Assembly (NCBI GenBank): GCA_964006375.1 | Contig: OZ023268.1 | Span: 83,773,835-83,837,834, forward strand | Reading direction: 5' to 3' | Length of the DNA stretch: 64,000 bases | Origin: Tillus elongatus | Taxonomy: Eukaryota > Arthropoda > Insecta > Coleoptera > Cleridae | Made by a program: the position numbers and the translations under genes | The notes under the pieces: generated by a model | Database searches by the model: none | What the model saw: the letters and a program-made list of their open reading frames with translations, nothing else | What the model was told of the DNA's origin: nothing | Shown here: piece by piece, positions 52,428 through 63,834 of the stretch | Position numbering within the stretch: the stretch's first letter is position 1 | How the letters are laid out: the number at the start of each line of letters is the position of its first letter

Positions 52428-52560
52428 ATATAAAAATTGAAACTGACCCCGGATATGGGTTCTAGGGGTCCTAGATCGCGCTCATTTGCAAAAAAATTTT
52501 CAAAATTCAAAAGTCGGGATCTCCCCATTAGTGAATTTTTTCTACGAAAATTCACTAAAA

Positions 52561-53235
52561 TCAAAACTATAATTTACACAAATTTTCAGGTAATATTGAC
52601 AACCGTCACAATCTTTCTGATATTATCACTGTTAAAGTCTCTTTTTTTTTGTCCATCCCAAGCAACATATTAAGGCATGTTGATGAGCACCTCAGTCTAA
52701 ACAATCTAACCAAGTTGTATTTTATTTATAAACCAAACTGTTGACATAATTCTCATAATCGTACAAATTTAAGAATGCAGCTCTTAATTAGTTTGTTCTT
52801 AGCTAATAGAACTACACCAAAGTCAGTAAGTTACAAGTAACTGAGTTTAGAAAATTTTGGATCAAGTTCACTTATAAAATACACTGTGAATTTCAATTTC
52901 ACGATACGCAATTCTTATGTCGGAATGTGTCCTAAATTACATTGACTACTAGGCCCAGAGTCTTAAAATATCTGTTTTATGGTGCCTAGTTTATTATCTA
53001 ATATTAGCTTGTAATACGTCGCTATGGTTTAATAAATTTAAGCCCTACTTATGAAGTCGGAATTGCGCATATATTACCAATTCTACTGCAATGCAACACA
53101 GCAAATGTTTTGGGCACGGAGGTAACCCAAAATGGCTTTTCGATTAGCCATACTGTCATTATTACTACAGAAATGACCTTCCAAGTCAAATTGCCTACAT
53201 TATAGTTAAAAATATCCATAAAAACTAATAAGTAC
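52561..53235. other. No gene seen
   Basis: No motif recognised. The 71-residue frame at 53049-53264 (-) has no family resemblance. Confidence 0.4.
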
Positions 53236-53352
53236 ACTTCGAGTCCCAAATCACCAGAACACATTTAAAAAAATCTGACGATCGTATTACTAACCAAGTT
53301 AGCGTTATAAGAGGGTTTTAAAATGTGTTGTGATTTGGGTTCTCCAAGTCTA
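53236..53352. repeat. Foldback made of PLE terminal sequence
   Basis: GTCCCAAATCACCAGAACAC at the left and GTGTTGTGATTTGGGTTC at the right are complements with one or two changes. Between them lies the PLE core (CTAACCAAGTTAGCG), with its hammerhead-like bases mutated. It matches the outer part of 6780-7107. Confidence 0.8.
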
Positions 53353-53950
53353 CTTATCAGTGCTCACCACAGCTTCCAATCTTCGTTTGGAAAAAAACTG
53401 GCTTGAAATAAAAATTGCCGTTAATGTTCTCGGTGTACAGCAGTGCAATTAATTTGTGAATCTAAAATGTGTTTCACTTGAGGAAATACCAATAACAAAT
53501 ACCAAAAGGGCTCACACGCCCAGCTTATTTTGTGCAGTACGACTGTGAATAGCAAATAAGTGAAGGAAAGCACTAGCTAAGGCTTTAGTTCGCGTCATAT
53601 TAGTATTTCAATAATATTATGGGTATGTCTTCAAAACGTATGACAACTTTATCAGGCAGTGCTATGGAAGTAATGCTGAATTTAAATTTCATGCTGATTT
53701 GAAATCACCACGTTACCCTTTTCAATATGATACATCCCTTTTTATGCCAGTTCTGTTAAGCCGTTGAATCACAGTAATAGACGGCTACCTAACAGTTACA
53801 TCGACATTAAAATGGCGCTGGAGTGAAGATTTGGCAAGACGGTCAGCCGTATCTGTTTATTGACGTATTTACATATGTACTGCCTCTCCATTCTTGTCTC
53901 TATATCGATAAAAAGCATTGCATAGTCATGTAAGCCTTTCCGGTGTTCAT
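53353..53950. other. No gene seen
   Basis: No motif recognised. Confidence 0.4.
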
Positions 53951-54123
<173 letters not shown>

Positions 54124-54314
54124 CGTAGAACAATTTGGGTGCAGATAATTAATTATTTCCCACGACTTCAATATCTGGTCAACTTTGGCAAAACTTATAA
54201 AATGATTCTCACTAATTACAATAAACCAGACTTTTTGTGGATCCTGATAGAGTTTTAATAAAACCGTTGGCATATCTAAAGTTAGCTTAATTTATACACT
54301 CATTTTTGACTTAC

Positions 54315-54596
54315 CTTTGCAACCCGAATAACTGCTTAGTGAAGTGGTTCTTGTGGGTAGAGAAGCTAGTCTTCCCCTGCAGTGAGGACATGAATCTCCG
54401 CTTGCCTGTTCTGTCCTTGCCCACCTGGCTACTGCAACTGGAGGCGGTAGGGGTGGGGGTGGTGGAGAAGGGCTGCCAGAAGGACTTGACCAACTTGCTT
54501 GCTCCAGCATAGTGCTCTTTCCGCTGCTTTGACTAACACTACCTGACTTTCCTACCATGGTTTTAGTTCTAAAACCCATATACTTGTTAGTCACCA
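54315..54596 (-). CDS. Internal exon of an unidentified host gene
   Basis: On the minus strand a pyrimidine-rich tract with CAG (TTTTTCTCTTTCAG, ending at 54597) is followed by 282 bp of open frame and then GTAAGT (54314-54309) right after AAAG. Acceptor and donor are both close to consensus. The exon is 94 codons long (282 = 3 x 94) and enters and leaves in phase 1. It is clearly richer in GC than its surroundings. The peptide starts near VTNKYMGFRTKTMVGKSG, is Ser-rich, has a SPSGSPSPPPPPLPPP stretch in its middle, and then SCPHCRGRLASLP with a CxxC pair. Low complexity suggests a disordered segment of a larger protein. No family could be named. No second exon was found in the window. This is the best candidate for a non-transposon gene. 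Confidence 0.6.
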
Positions 54597-55295
54597 CTGA
54601 AAGAGAAAAATCAATTTAATAATATTTACAAACTAGTCTGAATTAAAGTATTTTGACAAAAATTGTACTTATAAGCATATACTAGAGTATTGCTTCATGC
54701 ATGCATTAATTAACACCTTTCTCAACGTATCTTACTGAAATAGAAGAAAGCAGCGTGATTATCTACAAAGTTAAGACGGCATAAGCCACAAATTTGAAAT
54801 TTTAGGTCTACCAGGTTATCATAGAAATTATTTCCGTTGCAGAACAATTACTTAGTGATTGCAAATTTTAAAGAAAAAAGAACCCCTGGTAATGTGTTAG
54901 GCATACATTACTTAGGACTTAAATAAGCTTCGAATTCGTGAAACCCATTATTTGACCACAGTCCATATATTTCAAAACAATTGTTTTCGTGTATCTGCCT
55001 TTTGCACGTGTAATACACATGTAATAAATTAGATGAGTTAGTTTAAGCATTTAAAAATGAAAAACAATATCGAACTAAAATGTGGACCGGATAAAAATAA
55101 CAGAGGCAAGATACACCGAAAGAATAACGAATAAAGGGTGCTAGAAGAGGCGAGAGAAGAAAAATGCTTGCTGAAAGACATTGGGAGAAAGAAGTTAAAG
55201 CCCTTTAAACATATTCTGAGGAATAATAGTGTTTTGGTAATGTTGTTTGAAGGACACATACTTGGAAAATAGGGAAGACTTAGACCAAAAGCTTT
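54597..55295. other. Putative intron sequence upstream of the exon
   Basis: No coding or repeat motif was recognised. If the exon call is right, this is the 3' part of its preceding intron. Confidence 0.4.
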
Positions 55296-55593
55296 CTTTA
55301 ACGTCGGTCTATTTCCGCAACTATGGCCAATCACTGACGTCAGGGAGCAGTTTCAACTCACTATCCTCGAGTTTATTCTTACTGAAAAGCGGGTAGGGAT
55401 GTTTAACACGCCCAACATTGCATGGTACACGGGACCGGCGGCTTTGCGCCCCACTCCGAAGGGCGGATCATGCAGACATTCACCTTGCTCAAACATAATT
55501 CCACAACTTCGGTTGATGTTAATTTTACAGTATGAACCCACTACCCTTGGGTACAACGGCACACGCTCTCACCACTAGACCACCGAGGCTATA
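55296..55593 (-). mobile_element. SINE, nearly complete copy
   Basis: From AACGTCGGTCTATTTCCGC (tail, 55301) through GCTTTGCGCCCCACTCCGAA and AACTTCGGTTGATGTTAATT to the tRNA-like head (ACACGCTCTCACCACTAGAC and CACCGAGGC). The B box region is partly deleted. Confidence 0.87.
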
Positions 55594-55613
55594 TAAAACA
55601 TGTAGTAAAAGTT

Positions 55614-55852
55614 GAGATGCAGAAAGTGCGTTATGATGGCGCATCTAGACTTTAAAAAATGTAATTACTTATATTTCTCTTAAGCTAGAAACTTTAATGT
55701 AAAAAAATCTTTACAAAAGCAACTTGTGACCAAATTTCATTAAATCAACTCCATTACTTTCGGAAATACAATTGATGTTTAAAATTTTTGTGAATTTAAA
55801 ATATTTTTATGAAAATTCTCCACCATAACCCACTCTGTCCAGAGATTTTCTT
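55614..55852. repeat. 3' module of composite repeat, decayed
   Basis: Ends resemble the module (GATGCAGAAAGTGCGTTATG and GAAAATTCTCCACCATAACC). The middle is mostly replaced or shortened. Confidence 0.55.
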
Positions 55853-56439
55853 ACCTACTGCGAACCTATATGAAATTAGTTAGACCATATTAAAGTATTG
55901 TATTTGTGTAAGAGAGAGTACATATGTGTATGTGTGTTTATGTGTGTGTGCTGCGTTTGTGTGGGCATTATAAAATTCCCTTGCAAGGGTACTCATGTGC
56001 ATGTGTGCGTATTTTGGTGTATGTGTGACTTATCAATTGACAAGCTGTGATATATGTATTGGGGAAGGGGAGAAACCGAATTCCGGAAGGACAAATTTCA
56101 AACAACTCTACAGGGCTTTCCTATCAACCCGCTTCTTACAGCCCTGTCGTTATATGTGTAAGGTAACAAGGGTTGCTATAGGGAGACATTAAAAAATGTC
56201 ATGATCTATACAGCATTTAGAGGCCACTAGTTTTTGGACAAATCATATATATTATTGCAGGCGATGTCTAGAATAAACCGGCTTTAAACATATAACCTTT
56301 GATTAATTGATTTTAGTTGTTATCACTTGCATGGGAATGTTTAGAAGGCAAATCTGTCGCATTGTCTCATCTTCGGAACACACCTCCTATAACAAGATAA
56401 CTTCTGGCGAGGGTACACTTGACAAATCTGGCATTACAA
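55853..56439. other. No gene recognised
   Basis: Contains an imperfect TG-rich tract near 55915-56030 and an unassigned open stretch at 55995-56192. Confidence 0.4.
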
Positions 56440-57286
56440 AAATGCTAAATGGAAAGAATTAAGGAATTCGTTCCTTGGGCAGATGTGTGCTTTAGAAATA
56501 ATAATCCCACAGAATGCGCAAACTCCATTACTGATAATGTTTAGTAGGCATGGAAACCTATATTTCTTATACATCAAAACATGTCAATTCCAAGGTAAAA
56601 ACCTTGTTCAATAAAAGCTTGCCGCAAAGCAGTAATTACTAAAAAAATCTGCATACAATCTATGGCGCAATAACCGAAATAGCAAAACTCATGCCGCCTT
56701 TGTATCAACAAGTAACAGCTACAAACAGGTAATCGATCAAGTCAAAAATGCCTTCCAACAATCAATAAGAAACAAAGTCAGCTCTTGTCCAAACAATACC
56801 CGACGTTTCTGCTAAATGGTAAAATTTATAGGTAGAAATTTCACCATCGACACCTCTGGCTCAAATGATGGAGTATTGGCTGTATATTCAAAAGCAAAGG
56901 CCGATCTATTCGCCAGTGTATTTGTTTCTAGATTGTGGATTGTTTAAGCAATCAATGGACACACGTAAGAGGTAGCCTGTATGGCTAAGCATACTATACC
57001 GTCTAACTCTCAGAATCTCACTGATAAACTACCGGGTCTCTCAAAAGTTTGCCTTCGAGTAGCTTCCGACGTTGGCTCGCTGCTAAACTACAAAAACTTC
57101 TGAAAGAACTATTTTCGAGTAGATTTAGATATAATCACCAGGTACTGTGCTTCGAGAAATCATCAGCATCTGATGAAGCTACTAATGAGTCCTTTATGCA
57201 GATGATGTTAAATAGAGGAAGAGTATTTACTCTGTCATTGCCCAGATTCGGAGAGCCAAAATTCCCATAAATAGTAAAGCTTGTGA

Positions 57287-57450
57287 AATAAACAAATAAA
57301 AATGAGAAGAGGACAAAAAATTGAGAAACAAAGGCAAAAAAGTAATGAAAGGGAAAAAAGAAACCAATGAAAGAAGGACTAAAAAGGGGTGAGAAAAAAG
57401 TTAGTCAAAACATAGAAGAGGAAAGATAATGAAATGGAAACGAAGAAGGG
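57287..57450 (+). repeat. Polypurine tract (~160 bp)
   Basis: Almost only A and G on the plus strand (words such as GAGAAGAGGACAAAAAATTG and GAAAGGGAAAAAAGAAACC), with occasional C or T. Confidence 0.7.
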
Positions 57451-57689
57451 AAAATGATCATCTAATTTCAAAAGATATAATATCTAATTAGGCTAAAAGT
57501 CGTTGGAGATCGGATTGAATTGCTTCCAAGTACGTTTCTGTGCTTCTTACTAAATAAGTATTAGCAGCTGTGACCCCAACGGGTCTTTTGTGCATGACTT
57601 TTTTTTCTAATAGTTTCCCAAAAAGGGCAGACAATGTAGTCTTTTTGGAAGTTATTTTACCTATTTTCTAGGGTGTTGAGGTTACCCCT

Positions 57690-58270
57690 CCAATTTTTAT
57701 TCGAGCCGTTTGCTTAACTGGGACAAGCAGTCGCATAGCAAGTGTTCTGTTGTTTCTGCTGATTTAGTGTAGTATCTTCAGTTTTCACTGTCCGCCTTAC
57801 CCATCTTGATAAGGTGATACTTTACTCGGGATTGTCCAGTGAAAAGTCCTGTGATTATTCTCAAGTCGTTCCTGTTCAATTTAAGAAACAGTCCAGACTT
57901 TTTGTTGATTAATGATGAACCGTTTTTCCTGCCTTAAGCCCGGCGTTTTCCTGCAGGATGACACCATTTGGTTCCTCTCCCAAATATTAAGTTCATTTAT
58001 TACGTGGCTTTTTGTTCGTACATAATAGGGTTCTGAACCACATAATGACGTTGTTGCTGCCTTTTTTCCGAGCTCTCTGCCTCCTAATTTCTTTCAGTGC
58101 CTTGATGCTCAGGTACCTACAACAAAGTTACTTTGTCTTCCCTATCCAGTCGGGTCAAGGATTTTTTCAGTCCCAGGTCAGTTGATAACACGTTTCGGGT
58201 CTTTAGTAATGCCTGACTGTCTGACAGGATGCAGATCTCTTTATTTCTGAGTATTCTTTGTAGACGCTAC
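57690..58270 (-). pseudogene. LINE RNase H and C-terminal fragment
   Basis: Minus-strand frames read EICILSDSQALLKTRNVLST (58260-58190), KVTLLWVPEHQG (near 58135), the linker NELN...ER, then NDLRIITGLFTGQSRVKYHL and MGKADSEN (57800-57870), and ETTEHLLCDCLSQLSKRLE (57760-57700). It is the same family as 21700-23050 and is inserted in opposite orientation inside the 56440-59660 LINE. Stops are present. Confidence 0.82.
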
Positions 58271-59754
58271 TATAAAGTCAAAAAACTGTAGAATACATTT
58301 TCAAGCTTAGTTTCGTTAAGCACATATTGAAACATTTAAAAATCAAAAAGGCATCAGGACTCGATGGAATCCCAGAAATGGTTCCTCAAATGTATGCACT
58401 TGAACTGACTTCAATTTTATGTCGCCTCTTTTTGATGTCCTATAAGATAAGGGTATTTCCATCTTCCTGGAAATAAGCTTGAGTTCAGCCTGCAACAAAT
58501 TCGATGTGGGGAACTATCGTCCAATTTCCATCTCATCAGGTTTGTCTAAAGTTATAAGAAAATGCATCAATAGAGAACTTCTAAATTACCTCGAAATATC
58601 ATACATCCTAAGTGATGCTGTCTGAATTTGATGGAGTATAATAAAATCGGGATGGTTGTACCAGTTGCTCTGTGCTCGGGAGTTCTCTGGAAATTTTGCT
58701 TATGGTTGTATTTATGTTTGTTTTTAAAATAGTGTATTTGCCAATATATGCGTTTTTAATTTATAGTTGTGCACTTTGTGAAATTTTTTCCCGGACAATA
58801 GACAGTTTGGAACCCACGCAAATGTTTTAAATAACTTCCGTGGGAAAATAGGTTTATTGTATTGCTGATATATTTGTCAAACATCAAGTTGTTTTATCAT
58901 TTTGTACTAATCCAATAAACATTATTATCATTACTGTTCTTAGTATTACTTATCGCCAACCATCTCTCGTCAAAATCGATCTACTAGCGATATTCTGACA
59001 TACGTCATTCACCTTTGGAGTTCTGCTGTGGAGAAAAGTTGGAGAAGGTCATGCAATTTAATTGGATTCTTCCCAAGAATTAGATTGGGTCTGGCACGCG
59101 GCACTCTTCAATAAACTTTTTTCATACGAATTTCCATCGAAAATATGCCTATGGTTATCTAGTTTCCTTAAGAGCCCTCCTTGCATGTAGTTGTCGAAGG
59201 TGTTTCATCAGATGAATTAAAATTAATGCTTGTGTTACATAGGGTTCCGTTTTGACTTCCACATTTTTTCTTTTGTATCTAAATGACCTTCTGTCAACAA
59301 CAAACAATCTGATCCTGAGCTTCGCTGATGATAGCTCTCTTCAGAGCACGTTCTCATCGTCTCGCCCAATATCTGATTCTAGCTTTTTGTCAAGGAGACT
59401 TGAAGTAAACAACTCTCTATTGATGACGTGTCTAAGATTCTCAGATGGCGCTCTGCAAACTTGGTTATGTTTGATGCCTCAAGAACACAAAACTGCATAT
59501 TCTATATAAAGAGTGAAATGCAGGAGCCAGACGTTCAGATTGCTCGCAAAATACTGCCCTAAAAATCCACAATCTCTGCATTGGGTATAACTGTTGCAAA
59601 GTATATTTGCTGCCACTTACATATTTCCAATGTGGCTAAAGCAGCAGCAAATACTGGCTGGATCACAAATTTATTGATTTTGGGGATGGATGCTCTGTAG
59701 TTTATTTCCTTGTCATTGGTTCTGGTGTCTGTAATATTACAATTTGCATTCTTC

Positions 59755-60095
59755 CGACGTTTACATCTTAATTTGTTTGGTGCTCAGTTTCCAAATTTTT
59801 GCCTGCCGTGCACAGATGGTTAGTTTTGAACGCGTTAATGTTTTTATTGCTCTCACTGCTTCAAATCTGGAGATGCTTAGTTTTGTTCTCTGCTGTTGTT
59901 GTCCACCTCCACCATATGTGTTCTGACAAGCCGCTGCAAGGCTTTAAAATCAGTATCATACCACGCCGCTATTCCAAAAGAATATTTCAGGATTGGAACT
60001 GCATATGTGTTAATTGCTCTGATGGTTTTGGAACCGTTAAGCTTTGATTTGATCATCTGATAGGATCACGTGGTAAATGTATACGTGATATTTTC
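59755..60095 (-). pseudogene. RT thumb-region fragment of a third LINE
   Basis: One minus frame is open near 60070-59910: KLNGSKTIRAINTYAVPILK, YSFGIAAWYDTDFKALQRLV and RTHMV. The pattern INTYA.PIL.YS.G...W...D...L.R..R is typical of the region after the RT palm in some LINE clades, different from the two Jockey-like families nearby. Frames break after about 55 residues. Confidence 0.65.
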
Positions 60096-60259
60096 TTTTA
60101 ATCTGTGATGTTCTCTGAGATTATTTTCTTTTGTTGTATTTCAAGATATTTGAAAGCTGCAAATGCAAAATTATTATTATTATTATTATTGTATATACCT
60201 GGTCATGAATAAGTTATATTATTTTTGGCAGAATCCCTGTATATCTTATGTTTGTGTAC

Positions 60260-60301
<42 letters not shown>

Positions 60302-60874
60302 CGTATCCTCCCGGCTCACATAGCCCTCCCAGATCGGAGATATGACAGATAAAGAGCCAGCGACGGTCAGAAAATATTTCTTTTAATCTTTTCATATGAG
60401 TGAGGCTGTGTTTGGACATGACATTACTCAAAAAAAAACCACGTCGATTATCGACTACGGATAGAATTGATTAAACTGGGATTTGGGACTCCTGTCAATT
60501 AGCTAAATTAGAAGGATCGTGACGATGTCGATAAAACGCGTGTTTCTGTATATTCTCACATCATTTCGAGACATAACGTGGAAACTGGGAAATGTATGTA
60601 ACCAAACTTTGACATTTATATTCATAGGTCTAAAAGTCTTGGATACTGATGACATTTTCCGTTTACAATAAAATGTGTGTCACGATGATATAAACTTACA
60701 CAGGTTTACAAATAAAATTTAAAAAAATATGCTCATAGAGTAAAATATACTTGTTTGCATTAATTTAGATCTGCTGAATGCATATATATCTATGTATTAA
60801 AACACATCATCATAATTAAACTTAAAAAATCATTACATTTTTAAGCTAAAATATTATATTTTTGTTTTGTTTTT
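60096..60874. other. No gene; simple repeats
   Basis: ATT repeat at 60171-60191 and a TG array at 60263-60301. Nothing else was recognised. Confidence 0.6.
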
Positions 60875-61206
60875 GTTTTCTTTAACGTCGGTCTATTTCC
60901 GCGACTATGACCAATCACCAATGCCAGGGAGCAGTTTCACTTTACTATCCTGGAAATTTCGCACAACTCTTGCTTTATGTAAAAAGAATATGGATATTGA
61001 ACGTGTTCGACATCGCATGGACACGTAACAGACGGATTTAGGCTTCCTCCGAAAAGCGGAACATGCAGATATTCTTGCTCAAATACAATACCACAACCTC
61101 GGTTGATGTTAATTGTACTTAAAAAGTGAAAGGGAGACCCTGGGAATCGGACCCGGTGCCCCTCGGTTCAGAGGTATACGTCCTTACCACTGGACGACCT
61201 AGGCTC
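60875..61206 (-). mobile_element. SINE, full-length copy
   Basis: Tail TTTCTTTAACGTCGGTC (60880), body with CCTCCGAAAAGCGGAACATG and ACCTCGGTTGATGTTAAT, B box as GGGAATCGGACCC (one change from consensus) near 61137, and A box near 61185 (ACCACTGGACGACC on plus). Same family as 11336-11700. Confidence 0.87.
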
Positions 61207-61242
61207 CAACTAAAATGTTAGAAAAATAACGGAGTTATTTAA

Positions 61243-62115
61243 CAATGGGTTGGTCCGCCGTGGTTTCTTATGCATTTTTCAAGACATGCTTGAAATTTAA
61301 TTATTTATGGTATCCCGAGAAATATCATCCCAATCTTCTGGAATTCGGTGACGAAGGTCAACTAGGTTATTTGGTGGTTGGGGTAAATTACCCCGTCGAT
61401 TTCCAAACATATCCCACTCAGGTTCGATTGGTGACCAGTCTATGCAGCGATGAAGCAGCATGAAAGCAGGGTCATGTTACTTTCTTGTAAGAACCATGTA
61501 GAAACTCTTGCTATATGATGACGTGCGTTGTCTGGTTGAACAAAGGTTTGAATTAGCTCTCGTAGGTATGGCAGTGCAACAGGCTGCAGTACTTTTTGTA
61601 TGTCATCATTTGTATTCAAATGTCTGTCAATAAAAACTAAAGGTGACCTGCTACCGTATGTTATCGCACCCCGTCTCATTACCCACCGTGTAAGGATCGT
61701 ATGCCGCTCTACAGCAAGTTCTTAGTTTCTGCGCTCTCCACGTAATCGTCTTATTCTTCTCTGACCACCATGCACCCAAAGAGGGAATCAGGAATTCTTC
61801 AGAGAACACAACACGATTCATGACAACACCAACCCAATTTCACCTGCGGTTGGACCAGTCAAGACGAGCAGCACGATGTGGGGGTGTCAGTGGGAGACAT
61901 AAAAATAATCTATACGAACGAAGCCCAAAAGCGCGTAATCTGCGATGTATCGTTGCCATAGAGACTCTTTGTTGTAAAACTTCCAACCAAGCATTTCCAA
62001 TCGACCGTGTTATGAAAACTTTGTCTTGTAAAACTGCAATCCTCAAATTTAAAGAGTTAATTTTTGATGTAACAAAATTAAAGTAGTGTGGACTTGTTAG
62101 AATTTTTTGTCCATA
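61243..62115 (-). pseudogene. Tc1-like transposase, broken
   Basis: Minus strand. The N-terminal half at 62040-61840 has AWLEVLQQRVSMATIHRRLR, AFGLRSYRLFLCLPLTPPHR and AARLDWSNRR, the second helix-turn-helix and linker of Tc1-type transposases. VVFSEEFLI follows where the first catalytic Asp is expected in FSDES, so it has become Glu. The half at 61679-61440 has RGAITYGSRSPLVFIDRHLN, VLQPVALPYLRELIQTFVQP and DNARHHIARVSTWFLQ with the second Asp. After a frameshift, WSPIEPEWDMFGNRRGNLPQ carries the SPIE Glu (DDE type). The C-terminus reads CIRNHGGPTHC, with a stop at about 61243, as in Tc1 relatives. It lies directly behind a SINE. Confidence 0.85.
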
Positions 62116-62530
<415 letters not shown>

Positions 62531-62682
62531 CGTGTTACTCTCAGAAATAGATTGAGTGTCACACATGGTTTAGGGTTAGACTTTTTCGCAGAATTCAAAA
62601 ATTGCATCATAAACGGGCTGTTTTATTTGGGATAACAAAGTTACAGTGACTTCCAGTCAAATAGGAAGGCACTCCAAAATGC

Positions 62683-62760
62683 TTCCTCAGTAGCGGCTCG
62701 TGCCTTAATGCATTGGGGGTGCCCAAGAAAAAAGATGAAGGGCTCCCCTCTTTTTTCCCC
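62683..62760 (+). repeat. hAT-like terminal sequence
   Basis: CAGTAGCGGCTCGTGCC at 62684-62700, followed by a C/G-rich stretch (GGGGGTGCCC), resembles hAT-type element ends. No transposase was found. Confidence 0.3.
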
Positions 62761-62971
62761 AAAAATGTATTATAAAAAAAACCTACTTACTGAACTTAAT
62801 AATTATTAACTACTTACCAAGTTTTCCTCTAGTTAGTTATAGGTTATAGTAATTAAAAAGTCATTTCCTTTGATAACTACTAACCAACTATATAATTTTA
62901 AATGTGTTGTTTGATATAAAGACATGACATGTGATCTTTGTCATTTTATACTGCACGTATCTTTTCAATTT

Positions 62972-62973
<2 letters not shown>

Positions 62974-63055
<82 letters not shown>
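62974..63055. repeat. (TA)n microsatellite
   Basis: TA array of about 82 bp. Confidence 0.97.
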
Positions 63056-63057
<2 letters not shown>

Positions 63058-63785
63058 TTTTTTAACTTGAATTTTAAGATTGAATGAATTTTATGAAAAT
63101 ATGCTAGAGTGCCGTACTTGATAGACGCAAACTTATTATAAATTTTGACTAAACAATTTAATATACTTTAAAATGTCTAAATGTGAGATGTTATTCACGA
63201 GGATCTAATCTATCTTAGTTATATTCCTTCTACTAACACTATATTTTAGACTATATTGAATTATCGTTGTTTCAATTACGTAATATTTTGATAATACGGT
63301 CCTGGCGATAACATGAGCGATTACGCCTGTAATTCGAGAACAACATAACTGTATGCCGAGTCCCACCCTGGTCCGTTAAGCTGGAGCGATGTGGGCAAGG
63401 TCAAATATTCTATTCTCACAACATCAAAGGCCTACAAGATTCATTGCTGGGTCTTATTATGCTGTGCTGCAAGTGTGAAATTTTAAATCGCACAACGGGA
63501 TTGCTTATTCGGTCGTTTCTGACGAAGATAGTCGATTATTTCGTATTGAAGTTTCCCATTTAGGTAGAGCGCCGAAGAATACATACCGACGCAGGACTGT
63601 GTATATGGATGTATATAACGTCGGCAACCATTAACACACTATACTTCTTCTGATTCTGTTTAAAGGCTGCCGACTCTGCGATCCTCTATATACTAATTTT
63701 GTTTGTGTAGAATACATGAGGTAAAAAGATAAAGATTTATTAAAATATACCATAGCAAAAATATTAATTTTTCCTGGCAGGCGGA
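63056..63785. other. No gene recognised
   Basis: No motif recognised. Confidence 0.4.
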
Positions 63786-63834
63786 AGTGCGCGCGCACGG
63801 GCGCACTTATTGGGGAGCCGCCCCTTGCTCCTAT
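63786..63834 (-). repeat. hAT-like terminal sequence, inverted
   Basis: Complement reads CAAGGGGCGGCTCCCC and then a GC-rich run (GTGCGCCCGTGCGCGCGCAC). It faces the 62683 end, but the two are not clear complements. Confidence 0.3.

Larger units (their letters stand above)
51590..52560 (-). repeat. Composite repeat, short variant, inverted
   Basis: Read on the minus strand: left module (52560-52425), (TA)n (52424-52338), right module expanded as a 141-bp tandem array (52337-51780), then the 3' end at 51590 (GGACGCAGCAAGTGCGTTAT on plus). The 3' module differs from the 20-kb type and matches the end found at 32716-32836. Confidence 0.85.
56440..59660 (+). pseudogene. Jockey-type LINE ORF2, split by other insertions
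   Basis: Broken frames follow LINE order. The linker upstream of the RT has ERIKEFVPWADVCFRNNN (56456-56510), then CRKAVITKKSAYNLWRNN (56620-56680) and AFVSTSNSYKQVIDQVKNAF, then KADLFASVFVS (56900-56935). The RT then resumes at 58300 with HILKHLKIKKASGLDGIP, followed by FPSSWK near 58460, NYRPISISSGLSKVIRKCIN in shifted frames and LLNYLE. After another interruption (58660-58960) comes the palm: SVLTSTFFLLYLNDLLSTT and SFADDSSL (59252-59345), with both catalytic Asp kept, then RRLEVNNSLL. The gene is cut at 56945-58290 and 58660-58960 by unrelated sequence and has many frameshifts. Confidence 0.8.
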
